From JBOGDS01 sp050743075 (GTDB lineage Bacteria; Actinomycetota; Actinomycetes; Jiangellales; Jiangellaceae): 52,247 nt of DNA. Positions 23,204 to 32,664 of the stretch are shown one piece after another (position 1 is the first letter of the stretch; every line of letters starts with the position of its first letter). A model generated the notes under the pieces. It made no database searches. It saw only the letters and a list, made by a program, of their open reading frames with translations, and was not told the origin of the DNA. A program made the position numbers and the translations under genes. The DNA lies in contig JBOGDS010000020.1 of NCBI GenBank assembly GCA_050743075.1, positions 1 to 52,247 of the forward strand, in the 5' to 3' direction.

Positions 23204-24034
23204 GTGACCGCCACCTTCCCGCCAGATCCGGGCAAGGCCTTCGCGCAGGTCGACGAGTCGACCGTGGCACCCATACTCATGGCCTACCTCGATCGGGTCG
23301 CCGACATGCCGGAGACCACGGCGTTCCGGTCGATCGCGGTCGAGCTCATGGAGCTCCAGCCAGGGATGCGCGTCCTCGACGCCGGAAGCGGCCTGGGCGA
23401 GGCTGCCCGTGAGCTCGCGACGTTGGTCCGGCCCGGCGGCGAGGTGATCGCGGTCGACCTGAGCAGCCAGATGGTAGCCGCAGCAGCAGCGCGTGACGGT
23501 GGCATCGGGGTCACGTACGAGGTTGCCGATGTGCTGGATCTGCCGTTCGCAACGGACTCGTTCGACCGCACCCGCTGCGAGCGGGTTCTCCAGCACCTGC
23601 CCGATCCCGACATCGCGATCGCCGAGCTGGTCCGGGTGACCGCGCCTGCTGGTGCCGTCTGTCTGCTCGACCCCGACTGGCGATCACTGGCGATCGACGT
23701 CGACGACCCGGTCTTGGTCACCGCCGTCCTGGACACGTTCGTGGCGCGCTCCGCCCAGCCGGACATCGGGCGCACGCTGCGGCGACGCCTCGTGCGGGCC
23801 GGGGTGGTCGACGTCGTGGTTCGCGTCCAGCCGCTCACATACACCTCGGTACGCGAAGCCGGGCGGGTCATTCCCATCCTCGACGACGGAATTCCGCCCG
23901 ACGCGGGCCTGATCCCCGAGACCATCCGCGACCGCTGGTTCGCTGCGCTGCGCCGATCCGACGCCGAAGGCACGTTCTGGGTGGCGGCACTGGGTTACGT
24001 CGCATGCGGCGTCGTTCCCGAGACGGCTGCGTGA
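23204..24034 (+). CDS. Class I SAM-dependent methyltransferase
   Basis: The 276-residue product has a standard Rossmann methyltransferase domain: LQPGMRVLDAGSGLGEAAREL (motif I, about 49-69), VIAVDLSSQMV, ADVLDLPFATDSFD and ERVLQHLPDP. The C-terminal third has no recognisable substrate domain. GTG 23204 is chosen because upstream codons overlap the M23 remnant and are not conserved-looking. Substrate unknown; it is convergent with an ECF sigma gene and has no informative neighbours. Confidence 0.85.
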   Translation: MTATFPPDPGKAFAQVDESTVAPILMAYLDRVADMPETTAFRSIAVELMELQPGMRVLDAGSGLGEAARELATLVRPGGEVIAVDLSSQMVAAAAARDGGIGVTYEVADVLDLPFATDSFDRTRCERVLQHLPDPDIAIAELVRVTAPAGAVCLLDPDWRSLAIDVDDPVLVTAVLDTFVARSAQPDIGRTLRRRLVRAGVVDVVVRVQPLTYTSVREAGRVIPILDDGIPPDAGLIPETIRDRWFAALRRSDAEGTFWVAALGYVACGVVPETAA

Positions 24035-24038
24035 CGGG

Positions 24039-25304
24039 TCACGTCCGCCTTCGCGCTTCGACCGACGCCAGCCGGCGGCGCAGGAACGCGCGCTCGGGCT
24101 CATTTCCGGCGAGCTCGACGGCGGTCCGGTAGGCGACCGCCGCTTCCGGGAAGCGGCCCAGCCGTTCCAGCAGCTGGGCCCGTGCGGCGGGCAGCCGGTG
24201 GTGGCGGTCGAGCGAGCCGCCGGCGGCGAGCTCGTCGAGCAGAGCCAGGCCGGCACTGGGACCGTGGGCCATCGCGACCGCGACGGCCCGGTTCAGCTCG
24301 ACCACCGGCGAAGGGGCCACCGCCTGGAGCACGTCGTAGAGACCGACGATCTGCTGCCAGTCGGTCGTGTCCGCACCGGGTGCTTCGTCGTGCAGCGCCG
24401 CGATCGCCGCCTGCAAGGCATAAGGTCCAGGCTGGCCGCCGCGCAGCGACCGCGGGACCAGAGCGGTCCCCTCCTCGATCATGGCGCTGTCCCACTGTGA
24501 CCGGTCCTGGTCCTCCAGCAGCACCAGGTCTCCGCCGCTGTCCGTGCGCGCGGGCCGGCGGGCGTCGACGAGGAGCAGCAGGGCGAGCAGACCCACCACC
24601 TCTCGCTCGCCCGGCAGCAGGTCGTGCAGGATCCGCGCCAGCCGGAGCGCCTCGTCGGCCAACCCCGTCCGCACCAGCAAGGCGCCGCGGCTCGCCGCGT
24701 ACGACTCGGTGAACACGACGTACACGACGCGCAGGACGGCCGGCAGCCGGTTCGGCAGCTCGGCGGCCGACGGCACCCGGTACGGGATCTGCGCCTCACG
24801 GATCTTCCGCTTGGCCCGGACCAGGCGTTGCGCCATGGTGGCCTCGGGCACCAGGAACGCCTGGGCCACCTCGGAGGTGGACAGGCCGGCCAGGTAGCGC
24901 AGCGTCAGCGCGACGCGTGCGTTGGCCGCCAACGCCGGGTGGCAGCACGTGAAGAACAGCCGCAGCCGGTCGTCGCCGATGACGTCGGCGTCGGGTGCCG
25001 CTGCGGAGAGCCGTTCCGACTCCGAGCGTTCGGCCTCGACCTTCAGCACCGCGAGCTTCGCGGCGTAGGCCTGCCGCCGGCGCAGCAGGTCGACCGCGCG
25101 GCGGCGGGCCGTCGTCAACAGCCACGCGGCGGGCCGGTCCGGCACGCCGTCGACCGGCCACCGCTCGAGCGCGACGGTCATCGCGTCAGCGGCGACCTCC
25201 TCGGCGAGGTCCAGGTCGCCGACCCAGCGCACCAGCGTGGCGAGCAGGCGGCCCCACTCCTCGCGGAAGACCGCCTCGACCGAGTCGGCCGCCTGCCCGG
25301 TCAC
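24039..25304 (-). CDS. ECF sigma factor with C-terminal TPR-like extension (ECF42 type)
   Basis: The 421-residue product begins with sigma region 2 (VFREEWGRLLATLVRWVGDLDLAEE) and region 4 (LTLRYLAGLSTSEVAQAFLVPEATMAQRLVRAK), followed by a long helical extension (about 180-415) with DEALRLARILHDLLPGE and repeats such as RAVAVAMAHGPSAGLALLDEL, as in the ECF42/DUF6596 group. Members of this group usually pair with a DGPF/YCII protein instead of an anti-sigma factor, and one lies directly upstream here, seven bases away. GTG 25304 fits the family length. Confidence 0.9.
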   Translation of the reverse strand: MTGQAADSVEAVFREEWGRLLATLVRWVGDLDLAEEVAADAMTVALERWPVDGVPDRPAAWLLTTARRRAVDLLRRRQAYAAKLAVLKVEAERSESERLSAAAPDADVIGDDRLRLFFTCCHPALAANARVALTLRYLAGLSTSEVAQAFLVPEATMAQRLVRAKRKIREAQIPYRVPSAAELPNRLPAVLRVVYVVFTESYAASRGALLVRTGLADEALRLARILHDLLPGEREVVGLLALLLLVDARRPARTDSGGDLVLLEDQDRSQWDSAMIEEGTALVPRSLRGGQPGPYALQAAIAALHDEAPGADTTDWQQIVGLYDVLQAVAPSPVVELNRAVAVAMAHGPSAGLALLDELAAGGSLDRHHRLPAARAQLLERLGRFPEAAVAYRTAVELAGNEPERAFLRRRLASVEARRRT

Positions 25305-25311
25305 GTCGCCC

Positions 25312-25668
25312 TCACGGCGCTGTGTCGAACTCCATGATGGGTCGGACCTCCAAGGATCCGTACTTCGCGCCCGGGCAGCGCTCCGCCCAGTCCAACGCGG
25401 TGTCGAGGTCGGGGACGTCGACGAGGTAGTAGCCGCCCAGCACCTCACGGGTCTCGGCGAACGGCCCGTCGGTGACCACGCGCTCACCGGCCTGAAGGCG
25501 CAGCGTGGTCGCCGTCTCGCTCGGCTGCAGCGCCTGGCCGGCCAGGTACACGCCAGACTTCCTGATGGCTCCGTCGTAGTCCCACCATTCGGCCATCGAG
25601 GCGTCGATCTCGGCCTGCGACGGCTCCGCCGTGGGCTCCTCGCTGTAGATCAACAGCAGGTACTGCAT
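25312..25668 (-). CDS. YCII/DGPF-domain protein partnered with the ECF sigma factor
   Basis: The 118-residue product has the YCII-related fold: MQYLLLIYSEEP at the start, the central DGPFAETREVLGGYYLVDV motif that names the DGPF group, and a C-terminal GSLEVRPIMEF strand. ATG 25668 sits behind a clear AGGGGGG. It is the first gene of a two-gene unit with the ECF42-type sigma factor. DGPF proteins are proposed targets or partners of these sigma factors; the exact role is not established. Confidence 0.9.
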   Translation of the reverse strand: MQYLLLIYSEEPTAEPSQAEIDASMAEWWDYDGAIRKSGVYLAGQALQPSETATTLRLQAGERVVTDGPFAETREVLGGYYLVDVPDLDTALDWAERCPGAKYGSLEVRPIMEFDTAP

Positions 25669-25834
25669 GCTTGCCCCCCTCCGGTTGCCATGTGGCGACA
25701 CGTTGCCGCCTCATCATGACGACGAACGCACATCGCCGCCATCGACGGTTCTGAGCGAGGTCTCGTGTGGGCTGTCGTCGCGAACGTCCTGGCGGCCCGC
25801 ATGGGATGATGGCGGTTCGACCATCTCGACGAGG

Positions 25835-27697
25835 ATGCCCGTGCCACCCACCGCGAATACCCTGGCGCCGGCCGCCACGCCGTCCGAGCTGATCCGCAAC
25901 TTCTGCATCATCGCGCACATCGACCACGGCAAGTCGACGCTGGCCGACCGGATGCTCCAACTCACGGGCGTCGTCGACGAGCGCACCATGCGCGCGCAGT
26001 ACCTCGACCGCATGGACATCGAGCGCGAGCGCGGGATCACGATCAAGAGCCAGGCCGTCCGGCTGCCGTTCACCGGCCCCGACGGGACCAGCCATGTCCT
26101 CAACCTGATCGACACGCCCGGGCACGTCGACTTCACCTACGAGGTGAGCCGCAGCCTCGCCGCGTGCGAGGGGGCCGTCCTGCTTGTCGACGCCGCCCAG
26201 GGGATCGAGGCGCAGACACTGGCCAACCTCTATCTCGCGCTCGAGAACGACCTGCACATCATCCCGGTGTTGAACAAGATCGACCTGCCGGCGGCGCAGC
26301 CGGAGAAGTATGCAGCGGAGTTGGCGCACCTGATCGGCTGCGACCCCGGCGATGTGCTCCACGTCAGCGGCAAGACCGGCGAGGGCGTCACCGAGCTGAT
26401 GGAGAAGATCGTCGCCGACGTCCCGCCGCCGGTGGGCGACCCCACGGCGGCGGCGCGCGCGATGATCTTCGACAGCATCTACGACACCTACCGCGGCGTC
26501 GTGACGTACGTGCGGGTGATCGACGGTCACCTCTCACCACGCGAACGCATCCTCATGCTCTCGACGCGTGCCACGCACGAACTGCTCGAGATCGGTGTGA
26601 TCTCGCCGGAGATGAGCCCGAGCCAGGGTCTCGGCGTCGGTGAGGTCGGTTACCTCATCACCGGCGTCAAGGACGTCCGCCAGTCCAAGGTCGGCGACAC
26701 GGTCACCAACGCGTCCAAGCCGGCAGCACAGGCGCTGGCGGGCTACCGCGAGCCTAAGCCGATGGTCTTCTCCGGGCTCTACCCGATGGACGGCTCGGAC
26801 TACCCGGACCTGCGTGAAGCCCTCGACAAGCTCAAGCTCAACGACGCCGCGCTCGTCTACGAGCCGGAGACATCCGGCGCGCTGGGCTTCGGTTTCCGCT
26901 GTGGCTTCCTCGGCCTGCTCCATCTGGAGATCGTCCGCGAACGGTTGGAGCGCGAGTCCGGGCTCGACCTGATCTCGACGGCGCCCAACGTCGTGTATCG
27001 GGTCGTGCTGGAAGACGGCGACCAGGTCGTCGTCACGAACCCCAGCGAGTTCCCGACCAGCAAGGTTGCTGCGGTGTACGAGCCCGTCGTCCGGGCGACG
27101 GTACTCGCTCCGAGCGAGTACATCGGCGCGATCATGGAGCTGTGCCAGACCCGGCGCGGGACGCTGCTCGGCATGGACTATCTGTCCGAGGACAGGGTCG
27201 AGTTGCGCTACACGCTTCCGCTGGCCGAGATCGTCTTCGACTTCTTCGACGCGCTGAAGTCACGAACCCGCGGGTACGCCAGCCTGGACTACGAGCCCAC
27301 CGGCGAGCAGGAGGCCCCCCTGGTCAAGGTCGACATCCTGCTGCACGGCGACACGGTCGACGCGTTCAGTGCGATCGTGCACAAGGACAAGGCGTACACG
27401 TATGGCGTGGCCATGGCCGGCCGACTGCGCGAGTTGATCCCCCGGCAGCAGTTCGAGGTCCCGATCCAGGCCGCCGTCGGATCGCGGATCATCGCCCGCG
27501 AGACGATCCGCGCGATGCGCAAGGACGTCCTGGCCAAGTGCTACGGCGGTGACATCACCCGCAAGCGCAAGCTGCTGGAGAAGCAGAAGGAGGGCAAGAA
27601 GCGGATGAAGATGGTCGGCCGGGTCGAGGTACCCCAGGAGGCGTTCATCGCCGCGCTCTCGTCTGACTCCGAAGGCGGTCAGACCGCGAAGCGCTAG
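25835..27697 (+). CDS. lepA: Elongation factor 4 (LepA) GTPase
   Basis: The 620-residue translational GTPase acts on ribosomes in elongation or initiation quality control. G motifs are AHIDHGKSTLADRM (about 25-38), DTPGHVDFTYEV, and NKIDLP. Later EF-G-like domains and the LepA-specific C-terminal domain (KKRMKMVGRVEVPQEAF) are complete. ATG 25835 gives a short extension before the conserved IRNFCIIAH. The gene follows the rpsT region at a distance because a purine cluster and others intervene. Confidence 0.97.
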   Translation: MPVPPTANTLAPAATPSELIRNFCIIAHIDHGKSTLADRMLQLTGVVDERTMRAQYLDRMDIERERGITIKSQAVRLPFTGPDGTSHVLNLIDTPGHVDFTYEVSRSLAACEGAVLLVDAAQGIEAQTLANLYLALENDLHIIPVLNKIDLPAAQPEKYAAELAHLIGCDPGDVLHVSGKTGEGVTELMEKIVADVPPPVGDPTAAARAMIFDSIYDTYRGVVTYVRVIDGHLSPRERILMLSTRATHELLEIGVISPEMSPSQGLGVGEVGYLITGVKDVRQSKVGDTVTNASKPAAQALAGYREPKPMVFSGLYPMDGSDYPDLREALDKLKLNDAALVYEPETSGALGFGFRCGFLGLLHLEIVRERLERESGLDLISTAPNVVYRVVLEDGDQVVVTNPSEFPTSKVAAVYEPVVRATVLAPSEYIGAIMELCQTRRGTLLGMDYLSEDRVELRYTLPLAEIVFDFFDALKSRTRGYASLDYEPTGEQEAPLVKVDILLHGDTVDAFSAIVHKDKAYTYGVAMAGRLRELIPRQQFEVPIQAAVGSRIIARETIRAMRKDVLAKCYGGDITRKRKLLEKQKEGKKRMKMVGRVEVPQEAFIAALSSDSEGGQTAKR

Positions 27698-27930
27698 CTG
27701 GCGACCTCCAGCCAACCACCGGCACGCCGGCCGCCACTGCGCCGCCGTCGCACCGATCCGCCGGTCTGGGTTCGTTCCGTCACATGGACGTAGGCTGGTG
27801 CCCGGGATCGCAGCGTTGTGCACGAAATGGGCACGGATAGGTGCCAGGACTCCCGGTGGAGCCGTGGACGCAATAGCGTTCCCCACCTGGACCTCATCGC
27901 CCCGCGGTCCCGGACCTGGAGGAGACACCC

Positions 27931-29757
27931 ATGACCGACGTCGCGATCGATCCGGCTGAGCTCGTCAAGGAGCGGCCGGCGTCGGTCGGCCGCATGTTCC
28001 TCGACCGAGTCGAAGCAACACCGAGCCGGGAAGCCTTCCGGTACCCCGTCGGCGACGGGTGGAAGTCGTTGACCTGGCAGGAGACCAAGGACCGGGTCTG
28101 GAACATCTCGGCCGGCCTGCTCGCGCTCGGCGTCGAGGCGGAGCAGCGGGTCGCGATCGCGTCGTCCACGCGGGTCGAATGGGTGCTCGCCGACCTCGGC
28201 ATCATGTGCGCGGGCGCAGCGACCACGACGGTCTACCCGTCGACGACTCCCGACGACGTCGCCTACATCCTGGGCCACTCCGGCTCGCGGGTGGTCTTCG
28301 CCGAGGATGCGACTCAGGTCGGCAAGGTGCTCGCGCACCGGGCCGAGCTGCCGGACTTGATGTCGGTCGTCGTCTTCGACGGCGACGGTGACGGCGACCT
28401 GGTCATCACGCTGGCCGAGCTCGAGGATCGCGGCCGAGCGTTGCTCGCGGAGAAGCCGTCAGCTGTCGGCGACGCCGTCGCGGCCGTCGGTCCGGAGGAC
28501 CTCGCGACGCTCATCTACACATCCGGCACCACTGGTCGGCCGAAGGGCGTGCGGTTGGTCCACGACAACTGGACGTACGAGGGCGCCGCAGTCGACGCAT
28601 TGGGGATTCTCGAGCCCGACGATGTGCAATATCTCTGGCTACCGCTGTCGCACTCGTTCGGCAAGGTGTTGGAAGCTGCCCAGCTGCGGATCGGGTTCGC
28701 GTCGGCCATCGACGGCAACCTCGACAACATCGTCCCGAACCTGGCCGTCGTCAAGCCGACGTTCATGGCCGGTGCGCCGCGGATCTTCGAGAAGGTCCGT
28801 TCCCGGGTGATCACCACGGCCCACGGAGAAGGTGGCGCGAAAGCGAAGATCTTCGACTGGGCTTTCGGGGTCGGCCACCAGGCGTCCGTGCTCCGCCAGC
28901 AGGGCCAGGAGCCCGGCGGCCTGCTCGGGTTCCAGCACGGTCTCGCCGACAAGCTGGTCTTCCACAAGATTCGCGACCGGCTCGGCGGTCGGGTCCGCTT
29001 CTTCATCAGCGGCTCGGCGGCGCTCTCCCAGGACGTCGCGGAGTGGTTCCACGCGGCCGGCATGACGGTCGCCGAGGGATACGGCCTGACCGAGACCAGT
29101 GCGTTCACCGCGGTGAACCTGCCGGACAGCGTCCGCTTCGGCACCGTCGGCCCGCCGGCGCCCGGAACGGAGGCCAAGATCGCCGAGGATGGCGAGATCT
29201 TGCTGCGCGGCCCGGGAATCATGCGCGGCTACCACAAGGACCCCGAGCAGACCGCCGAGGTGCTGACCGAGGACGGCTGGTTCCACAGCGGTGACATCGG
29301 CGAGCTCGACGGCGGCTACCTGCGTATCACGGATCGTAAGAAGGATCTGATCAAGACGTCGGGCGGCAAGTACGTCTCCCCCCAGAAGATCGAGGTGATG
29401 TTCAAGGCCGTGAGCCCGTACGCGAGCCAGATCGTGGTGCACGGCGACACGCGCAACTACGTCACGGCGCTGATCACGCTCGACCCCGACGCGATGGCGG
29501 CCTGGGCGGAGCACAACGAGATGGCTGGTACACCCTACGAGCAACTCGTGACCTCGCAGCAGGTCCGCGTCGTGGTGGCTGGCCAGGTCGACGAGCTGAA
29601 CTCGCGGCTCGAACGCTGGGAGACGATCAAGAGGTTCGCGATCCTGCCGCAGGACCTCACGGTGGAGGGCGGCGATTTGACGCCCAGCCTGAAGGTCAAG
29701 CGCAGGGCCGTCGAGAAGAAGTACATGGACGTCCTGAACAGCATGTACGACGGTTAG
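27931..29757 (+). CDS. Long-chain acyl-CoA synthetase
   Basis: The 608-residue AMP-forming ligase activates fatty acids for lipid metabolism. Motifs are the P-loop LIYTSGTTGRPKGVRL (about 196-211), AEGYGLTETSAFT and the C-terminal hinge TDRKKDLIKTSGGKYVSPQKIE. Sequence style matches the FadD15-like long-chain group. A GGAGG lies seven bases before ATG 27931. The 233 bases between lepA and this gene show no gene or clear hairpin. A strong palindromic repeat follows the stop. Confidence 0.93.
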   Translation: MTDVAIDPAELVKERPASVGRMFLDRVEATPSREAFRYPVGDGWKSLTWQETKDRVWNISAGLLALGVEAEQRVAIASSTRVEWVLADLGIMCAGAATTTVYPSTTPDDVAYILGHSGSRVVFAEDATQVGKVLAHRAELPDLMSVVVFDGDGDGDLVITLAELEDRGRALLAEKPSAVGDAVAAVGPEDLATLIYTSGTTGRPKGVRLVHDNWTYEGAAVDALGILEPDDVQYLWLPLSHSFGKVLEAAQLRIGFASAIDGNLDNIVPNLAVVKPTFMAGAPRIFEKVRSRVITTAHGEGGAKAKIFDWAFGVGHQASVLRQQGQEPGGLLGFQHGLADKLVFHKIRDRLGGRVRFFISGSAALSQDVAEWFHAAGMTVAEGYGLTETSAFTAVNLPDSVRFGTVGPPAPGTEAKIAEDGEILLRGPGIMRGYHKDPEQTAEVLTEDGWFHSGDIGELDGGYLRITDRKKDLIKTSGGKYVSPQKIEVMFKAVSPYASQIVVHGDTRNYVTALITLDPDAMAAWAEHNEMAGTPYEQLVTSQQVRVVVAGQVDELNSRLERWETIKRFAILPQDLTVEGGDLTPSLKVKRRAVEKKYMDVLNSMYDG

Positions 29758-29787
29758 CGCCCGTTGATCACGTCCACCATGCTGGCG

Positions 29788-29898
29788 GGTGCTTCACCAG
29801 GCACCGGAACCTGGTGAAGCACCTGCTCGCCTGGTGAAGCGGGGGTGCTCGCCTGGTGAAGCAGGGGTGATCGCAGACCCGAGCGACGGGTGAAGCAC
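29788..29898. repeat. Hairpin plus tandem CCTGGTGAAGC repeats after acyl-CoA synthetase
   Basis: GGTGCTTCACCAGG (29788-29801) and CCTGGTGAAGCACC (29810-29823) form a 14-bp perfect stem with an 8-base loop. Further direct copies of CCTGGTGAAGC follow at 29830-29840 and 29852-29862, and a partial GGGTGAAGCAC at 29888-29898. It lies 31 bases after the synthetase stop and just before hemW, so the hairpin may terminate transcription. Layout (one inverted and several direct copies with about 22-bp spacing) parallels the other repeat family at 22675 and 46814. Confidence 0.85.
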
Positions 29899-29929
29899 GG
29901 GAGCAGCAGCCAGGCAGCCACAATGGAGC

Positions 29930-31156
29930 GTGCCATCCACGTTGCCAGCCGGCGAGCCCGCGCCGGCCGACGGCGCCCTGCCGGCGTCGGCGTTGGCAGG
30001 GTTCGGGAACAGGCCGTTCGGGATCTACCTGCACGTGCCGTTCTGCACGACGCGCTGCGGGTATTGCGACTTCAACACTTACACGGCCGACGAGCTCGGC
30101 CGGGAGCCGGGCGCGTCGCGGGCGTCGTGGGCGGAGGCGGCCGTCGCAGAGCTGCGGCTGGCCCGGCGGGTGCTGGGCGACACCGAACGTGCGGCGTCGA
30201 CCGTCTTCGTCGGCGGCGGCACCCCGACACTGTTGCCTCCCGACGACCTCGGCCGGACACTGCAGGCGATCCGTGACGAGTTCGGCGTGGTTCGCGATGT
30301 CGAGGTCACGACGGAGGCCAACCCGGAGTCGGTCGACGCTCGATCCCTCGACGGCCTGCTGGCGGCCGGGTTCACCAGAATCTCGTTCGGCATGCAGAGC
30401 GCCCGCCCGCATGTGCTCGCTGTCCTCGACCGCGCGCACTCGCCGGGACGGCCGGCCGAAGCCGTCGCCGAGGCGCGGCGCGCCGGCTTCGAGCACGTCA
30501 ACCTCGACCTGATCTACGGCACGCCCGGGGAGAGCCTCGACGACTGGCGGGCGAGCATCGCGGCGGCCGTCGATGCCGGCCCCGATCACGTCAGCGCGTA
30601 CGCCCTGATCGTCGAGGAAGGCACTCGCCTGGCCGCCCGGATCCACCGCGGCGAACTACCCATGCCCGACGACGACGACCAAGCCGACAAGTACGAGATC
30701 GCCGACGACATCCTGACGGCGGCAGGCTTCGGCTGGTACGAGGTGTCGAACTGGGCGACGTCGGAGGCCGGCCGATGCTCGCACAACGGCCTGTACTGGA
30801 CCGGCGGCGACTGGTGGGGGGTCGGCCCGGGCGCCCACAGCCACCTCGGCGGCACCCGGTGGTGGAACGTCAAGCATCCGGCCGCGTGGACGCGTCGGCT
30901 GGCCAACGGTGCCAGCCCTGCGCAGGCTCGCGAGGTCCTCGACGCGCAGACCCGGCGAACCGAGCGCGTCCTGCTCGAGACGCGTCTGGTCGACGGACTC
31001 GACGTCGGCGTCTTGGACCCGCCGGGCCGTGACACGGCGGGCCGGCTGGCGGCGGATGGTCTGATCGCCGCCGAACCGCTGGCTGCCGGGCGGGTCGTGC
31101 TCACCCGGCACGGACGGTTGCTCGCCGACGCGGTGGTTCGTGACCTGCTCGGTTGA
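29930..31156 (+). CDS. hemW: Radical SAM haem chaperone HemW
   Basis: The 408-residue protein belongs to the coproporphyrinogen-oxidase-like HemW group that handles haem and binds a [4Fe-4S] cluster. The radical-SAM motif is GIYLHVPFCTTRCGYCDF (CxxxCxxC, about 37-54), followed by GGGTPTLLP, ISFGMQSA and LDLIYGTPGESLDDW. The C-terminal HemN domain is present. GTG 29930 begins in the last part of the preceding repeat region. Between lepA and hrcA is its usual actinobacterial place. Confidence 0.95.
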   Translation: MPSTLPAGEPAPADGALPASALAGFGNRPFGIYLHVPFCTTRCGYCDFNTYTADELGREPGASRASWAEAAVAELRLARRVLGDTERAASTVFVGGGTPTLLPPDDLGRTLQAIRDEFGVVRDVEVTTEANPESVDARSLDGLLAAGFTRISFGMQSARPHVLAVLDRAHSPGRPAEAVAEARRAGFEHVNLDLIYGTPGESLDDWRASIAAAVDAGPDHVSAYALIVEEGTRLAARIHRGELPMPDDDDQADKYEIADDILTAAGFGWYEVSNWATSEAGRCSHNGLYWTGGDWWGVGPGAHSHLGGTRWWNVKHPAAWTRRLANGASPAQAREVLDAQTRRTERVLLETRLVDGLDVGVLDPPGRDTAGRLAADGLIAAEPLAAGRVVLTRHGRLLADAVVRDLLG

Positions 31157-31185
31157 CTCCGCTGGACGCAGTTGCCGTCAGGTGG

Positions 31186-31548
31186 CTACTTCACGAACCG
31201 GATCGTCAGCGGATACCGGTAGTCGCGCCCCGAACTGGCCCGGACCGCGCCGGTGATCACCGTGACGAGGTAGAGGATCCCCAGTCCGATGAGCAGCGGG
31301 ATGCCGATCAAGATGAACGCGAGCACGACGAAGATCGCGATGTAGATCAGCACCGTGAGGTTGAAGTTCAGCGCTTCGACGGCGTGCCGCCGGACGAAGG
31401 GCGATCTGTCACCTCTGATCAGCAGTACCACGAGCGGGCCGATGAAGCCCAACGCGATGTAAGCGGCGAGGAACGCCGACAGATGGGCGCCGACGGCCCA
31501 GTTCCGATCGCTGTCGGCAACAGGCGCCGGCGGTTGGCCCCACGTCAC
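31186..31548 (-). CDS. DUF4870 small membrane protein
   Basis: The 120-residue product has about three hydrophobic segments (FLAAYIALGFIGPLVVLLI, LIYIAIFVVLAFILIGIPLL and an overlapping LGILYLVTVITGAV) and the conserved RHAVEALNFNL loop of DUF4870/Tic20-like proteins. Molecular function is unknown. It converges with hemW and follows the methyltransferase on the same strand with a 63-base gap. Confidence 0.88.
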   Translation of the reverse strand: MTWGQPPAPVADSDRNWAVGAHLSAFLAAYIALGFIGPLVVLLIRGDRSPFVRRHAVEALNFNLTVLIYIAIFVVLAFILIGIPLLIGLGILYLVTVITGAVRASSGRDYRYPLTIRFVK

Positions 31549-31611
31549 GAGCGCTCCCCATGTCGGTGGGTGGTCTGTGCTCAGGCTAGCGGCCGTCGCA
31601 TCGACGACGTG

Positions 31612-32364
31612 CTAGACAGGCGGGCGGTGGCCGACGAAGAACTCCCGCGGAGCGTGGTCCTCGAGGGTCAGTTCGATGACGGCCTCCGGTTCGAAGCCGG
31701 CGTCGGTGAGCAGACCGAGCCAGACGTCACGGCTGTACAACCCGGTGCGATGTGTCTCGTGCACGACGTTCACCGAACCGTCGGCTTCGCGGAGCAGGAA
31801 CGCGTACTCGGTCTGTGCCCAGGAGTCGTCGGGGTCGGGATCCCAGGTCCACTCCAGGTAGCGCACTCCGCGCCCGTCGGTGGCGTCGGTCCCGCCGTGG
31901 TCGGTCGACGCCTCGAAGGTCTCCGTCGTCGAGTCGGGGACGAAGACGGCGACGCCGCCGCGACGGCAGTGTGCGAAGGCGGTCTCGACGGCCTGGCGAA
32001 GGTCGCCCTCGCTGGTCATGTACTCGACGGCGTCATGGACGAACACCGCGTCGAACGTGCGGCCGAGCCGGATGGTGCGCATGTCGCCCTGGTGGTGGTG
32101 GCAGTCGGGGTTGAGCCGGCGCGACACGTCGAGCATCTCGGTCGAGAGGTCGACAAGTGTCATGGCGAAGCGCGCCTTGAGATGGACGGCGTTGTGCCCG
32201 CCACCACTGCCCAGCTCCAGCACCTCGTGGACGGGAGTCGACGCGGAACCGAGCAGCTTCGCCGCGAAGGCGGCCTCCTCCGCGTAATCCTCGGCGGGCG
32301 AGATCAGCGGCCACCACCGGGCCAGGTCGCCGTAGAGGCGGTGTTCGCTCGGCAGCACCGTCAT
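31612..32364 (-). CDS. Class I SAM-dependent methyltransferase
   Basis: The 250-residue product carries VHEVLELGSGGGHNAVHLKAR (motif I, about 46-66), LVDLSTEMLDVSR, VFVHDAVEYM and a late GLLTDAGFEPEAVIEL motif. The N-terminus RLYGDLARWWPLISPAEDYAEEA is typical of a small-molecule methyltransferase group. The second ATG (32364) is preferred. The substrate cannot be inferred. Confidence 0.85.
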   Translation of the reverse strand: MTVLPSEHRLYGDLARWWPLISPAEDYAEEAAFAAKLLGSASTPVHEVLELGSGGGHNAVHLKARFAMTLVDLSTEMLDVSRRLNPDCHHHQGDMRTIRLGRTFDAVFVHDAVEYMTSEGDLRQAVETAFAHCRRGGVAVFVPDSTTETFEASTDHGGTDATDGRGVRYLEWTWDPDPDDSWAQTEYAFLLREADGSVNVVHETHRTGLYSRDVWLGLLTDAGFEPEAVIELTLEDHAPREFFVGHRPPV

Positions 32365-32408
32365 GCCCGCCATCCTCGCTCAGGTGGCACGGCTCGTGTC
32401 AACCTGGT

Positions 32409-32441
32409 TTGACTAAACGCTCTCCGTCAACATATGTTGAC
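32409..32441 (+). promoter_or_regulatory. Promoter with overlapping 16-bp palindromic operator
   Basis: TTGACT at 32409-32414, an 18-base spacer and TATGTT at 32433-32438 form a plausible promoter. The perfect palindrome GTCAACATATGTTGAC (32426-32441) covers the -10. The start codon is at 32445, so the message would be leaderless or nearly so. The HTH protein encoded next is an obvious candidate ligand. Confidence 0.7.
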
Positions 32442-32444
32442 ACC

Positions 32445-32660
32445 ATGAGCGATGCGACCCGCCTGGCCTCCGCGGCGGATGCCACCGACCCAGCCGAGGG
32501 TCTACGGGCCGTCGCGGCGCTTCGGCGGCTCCTGGAGCACCTCGAGTCGGTCCAGGTCGGCAACGCCCGGGCCGCGGGCTGGTCGTGGCAGGAAACCGCC
32601 GACGCCCTGGGCGTGTCCCGGCAGGCGGTCCACAAGAAGCATGCACGGCGAGTGAGGTAG
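32445..32660 (+). CDS. Small HTH protein, likely regulator of the Clp-N/hrcA region
   Basis: The 71-residue product ends in a helix-turn-helix, GWSWQETADALGVSRQAVHKKH (about 46-67), with basic residues after it. The first 40 residues form a helix with LRRLLEHLESVQ. Such proteins are found next to Clp N-terminal domain genes in actinobacteria. A perfect palindrome overlaps its own promoter, so autoregulation is likely. Four bases separate it from the Clp-N gene. Confidence 0.8.
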   Translation: MSDATRLASAADATDPAEGLRAVAALRRLLEHLESVQVGNARAAGWSWQETADALGVSRQAVHKKHARRVR

Positions 32661-32664
32661 GCGA

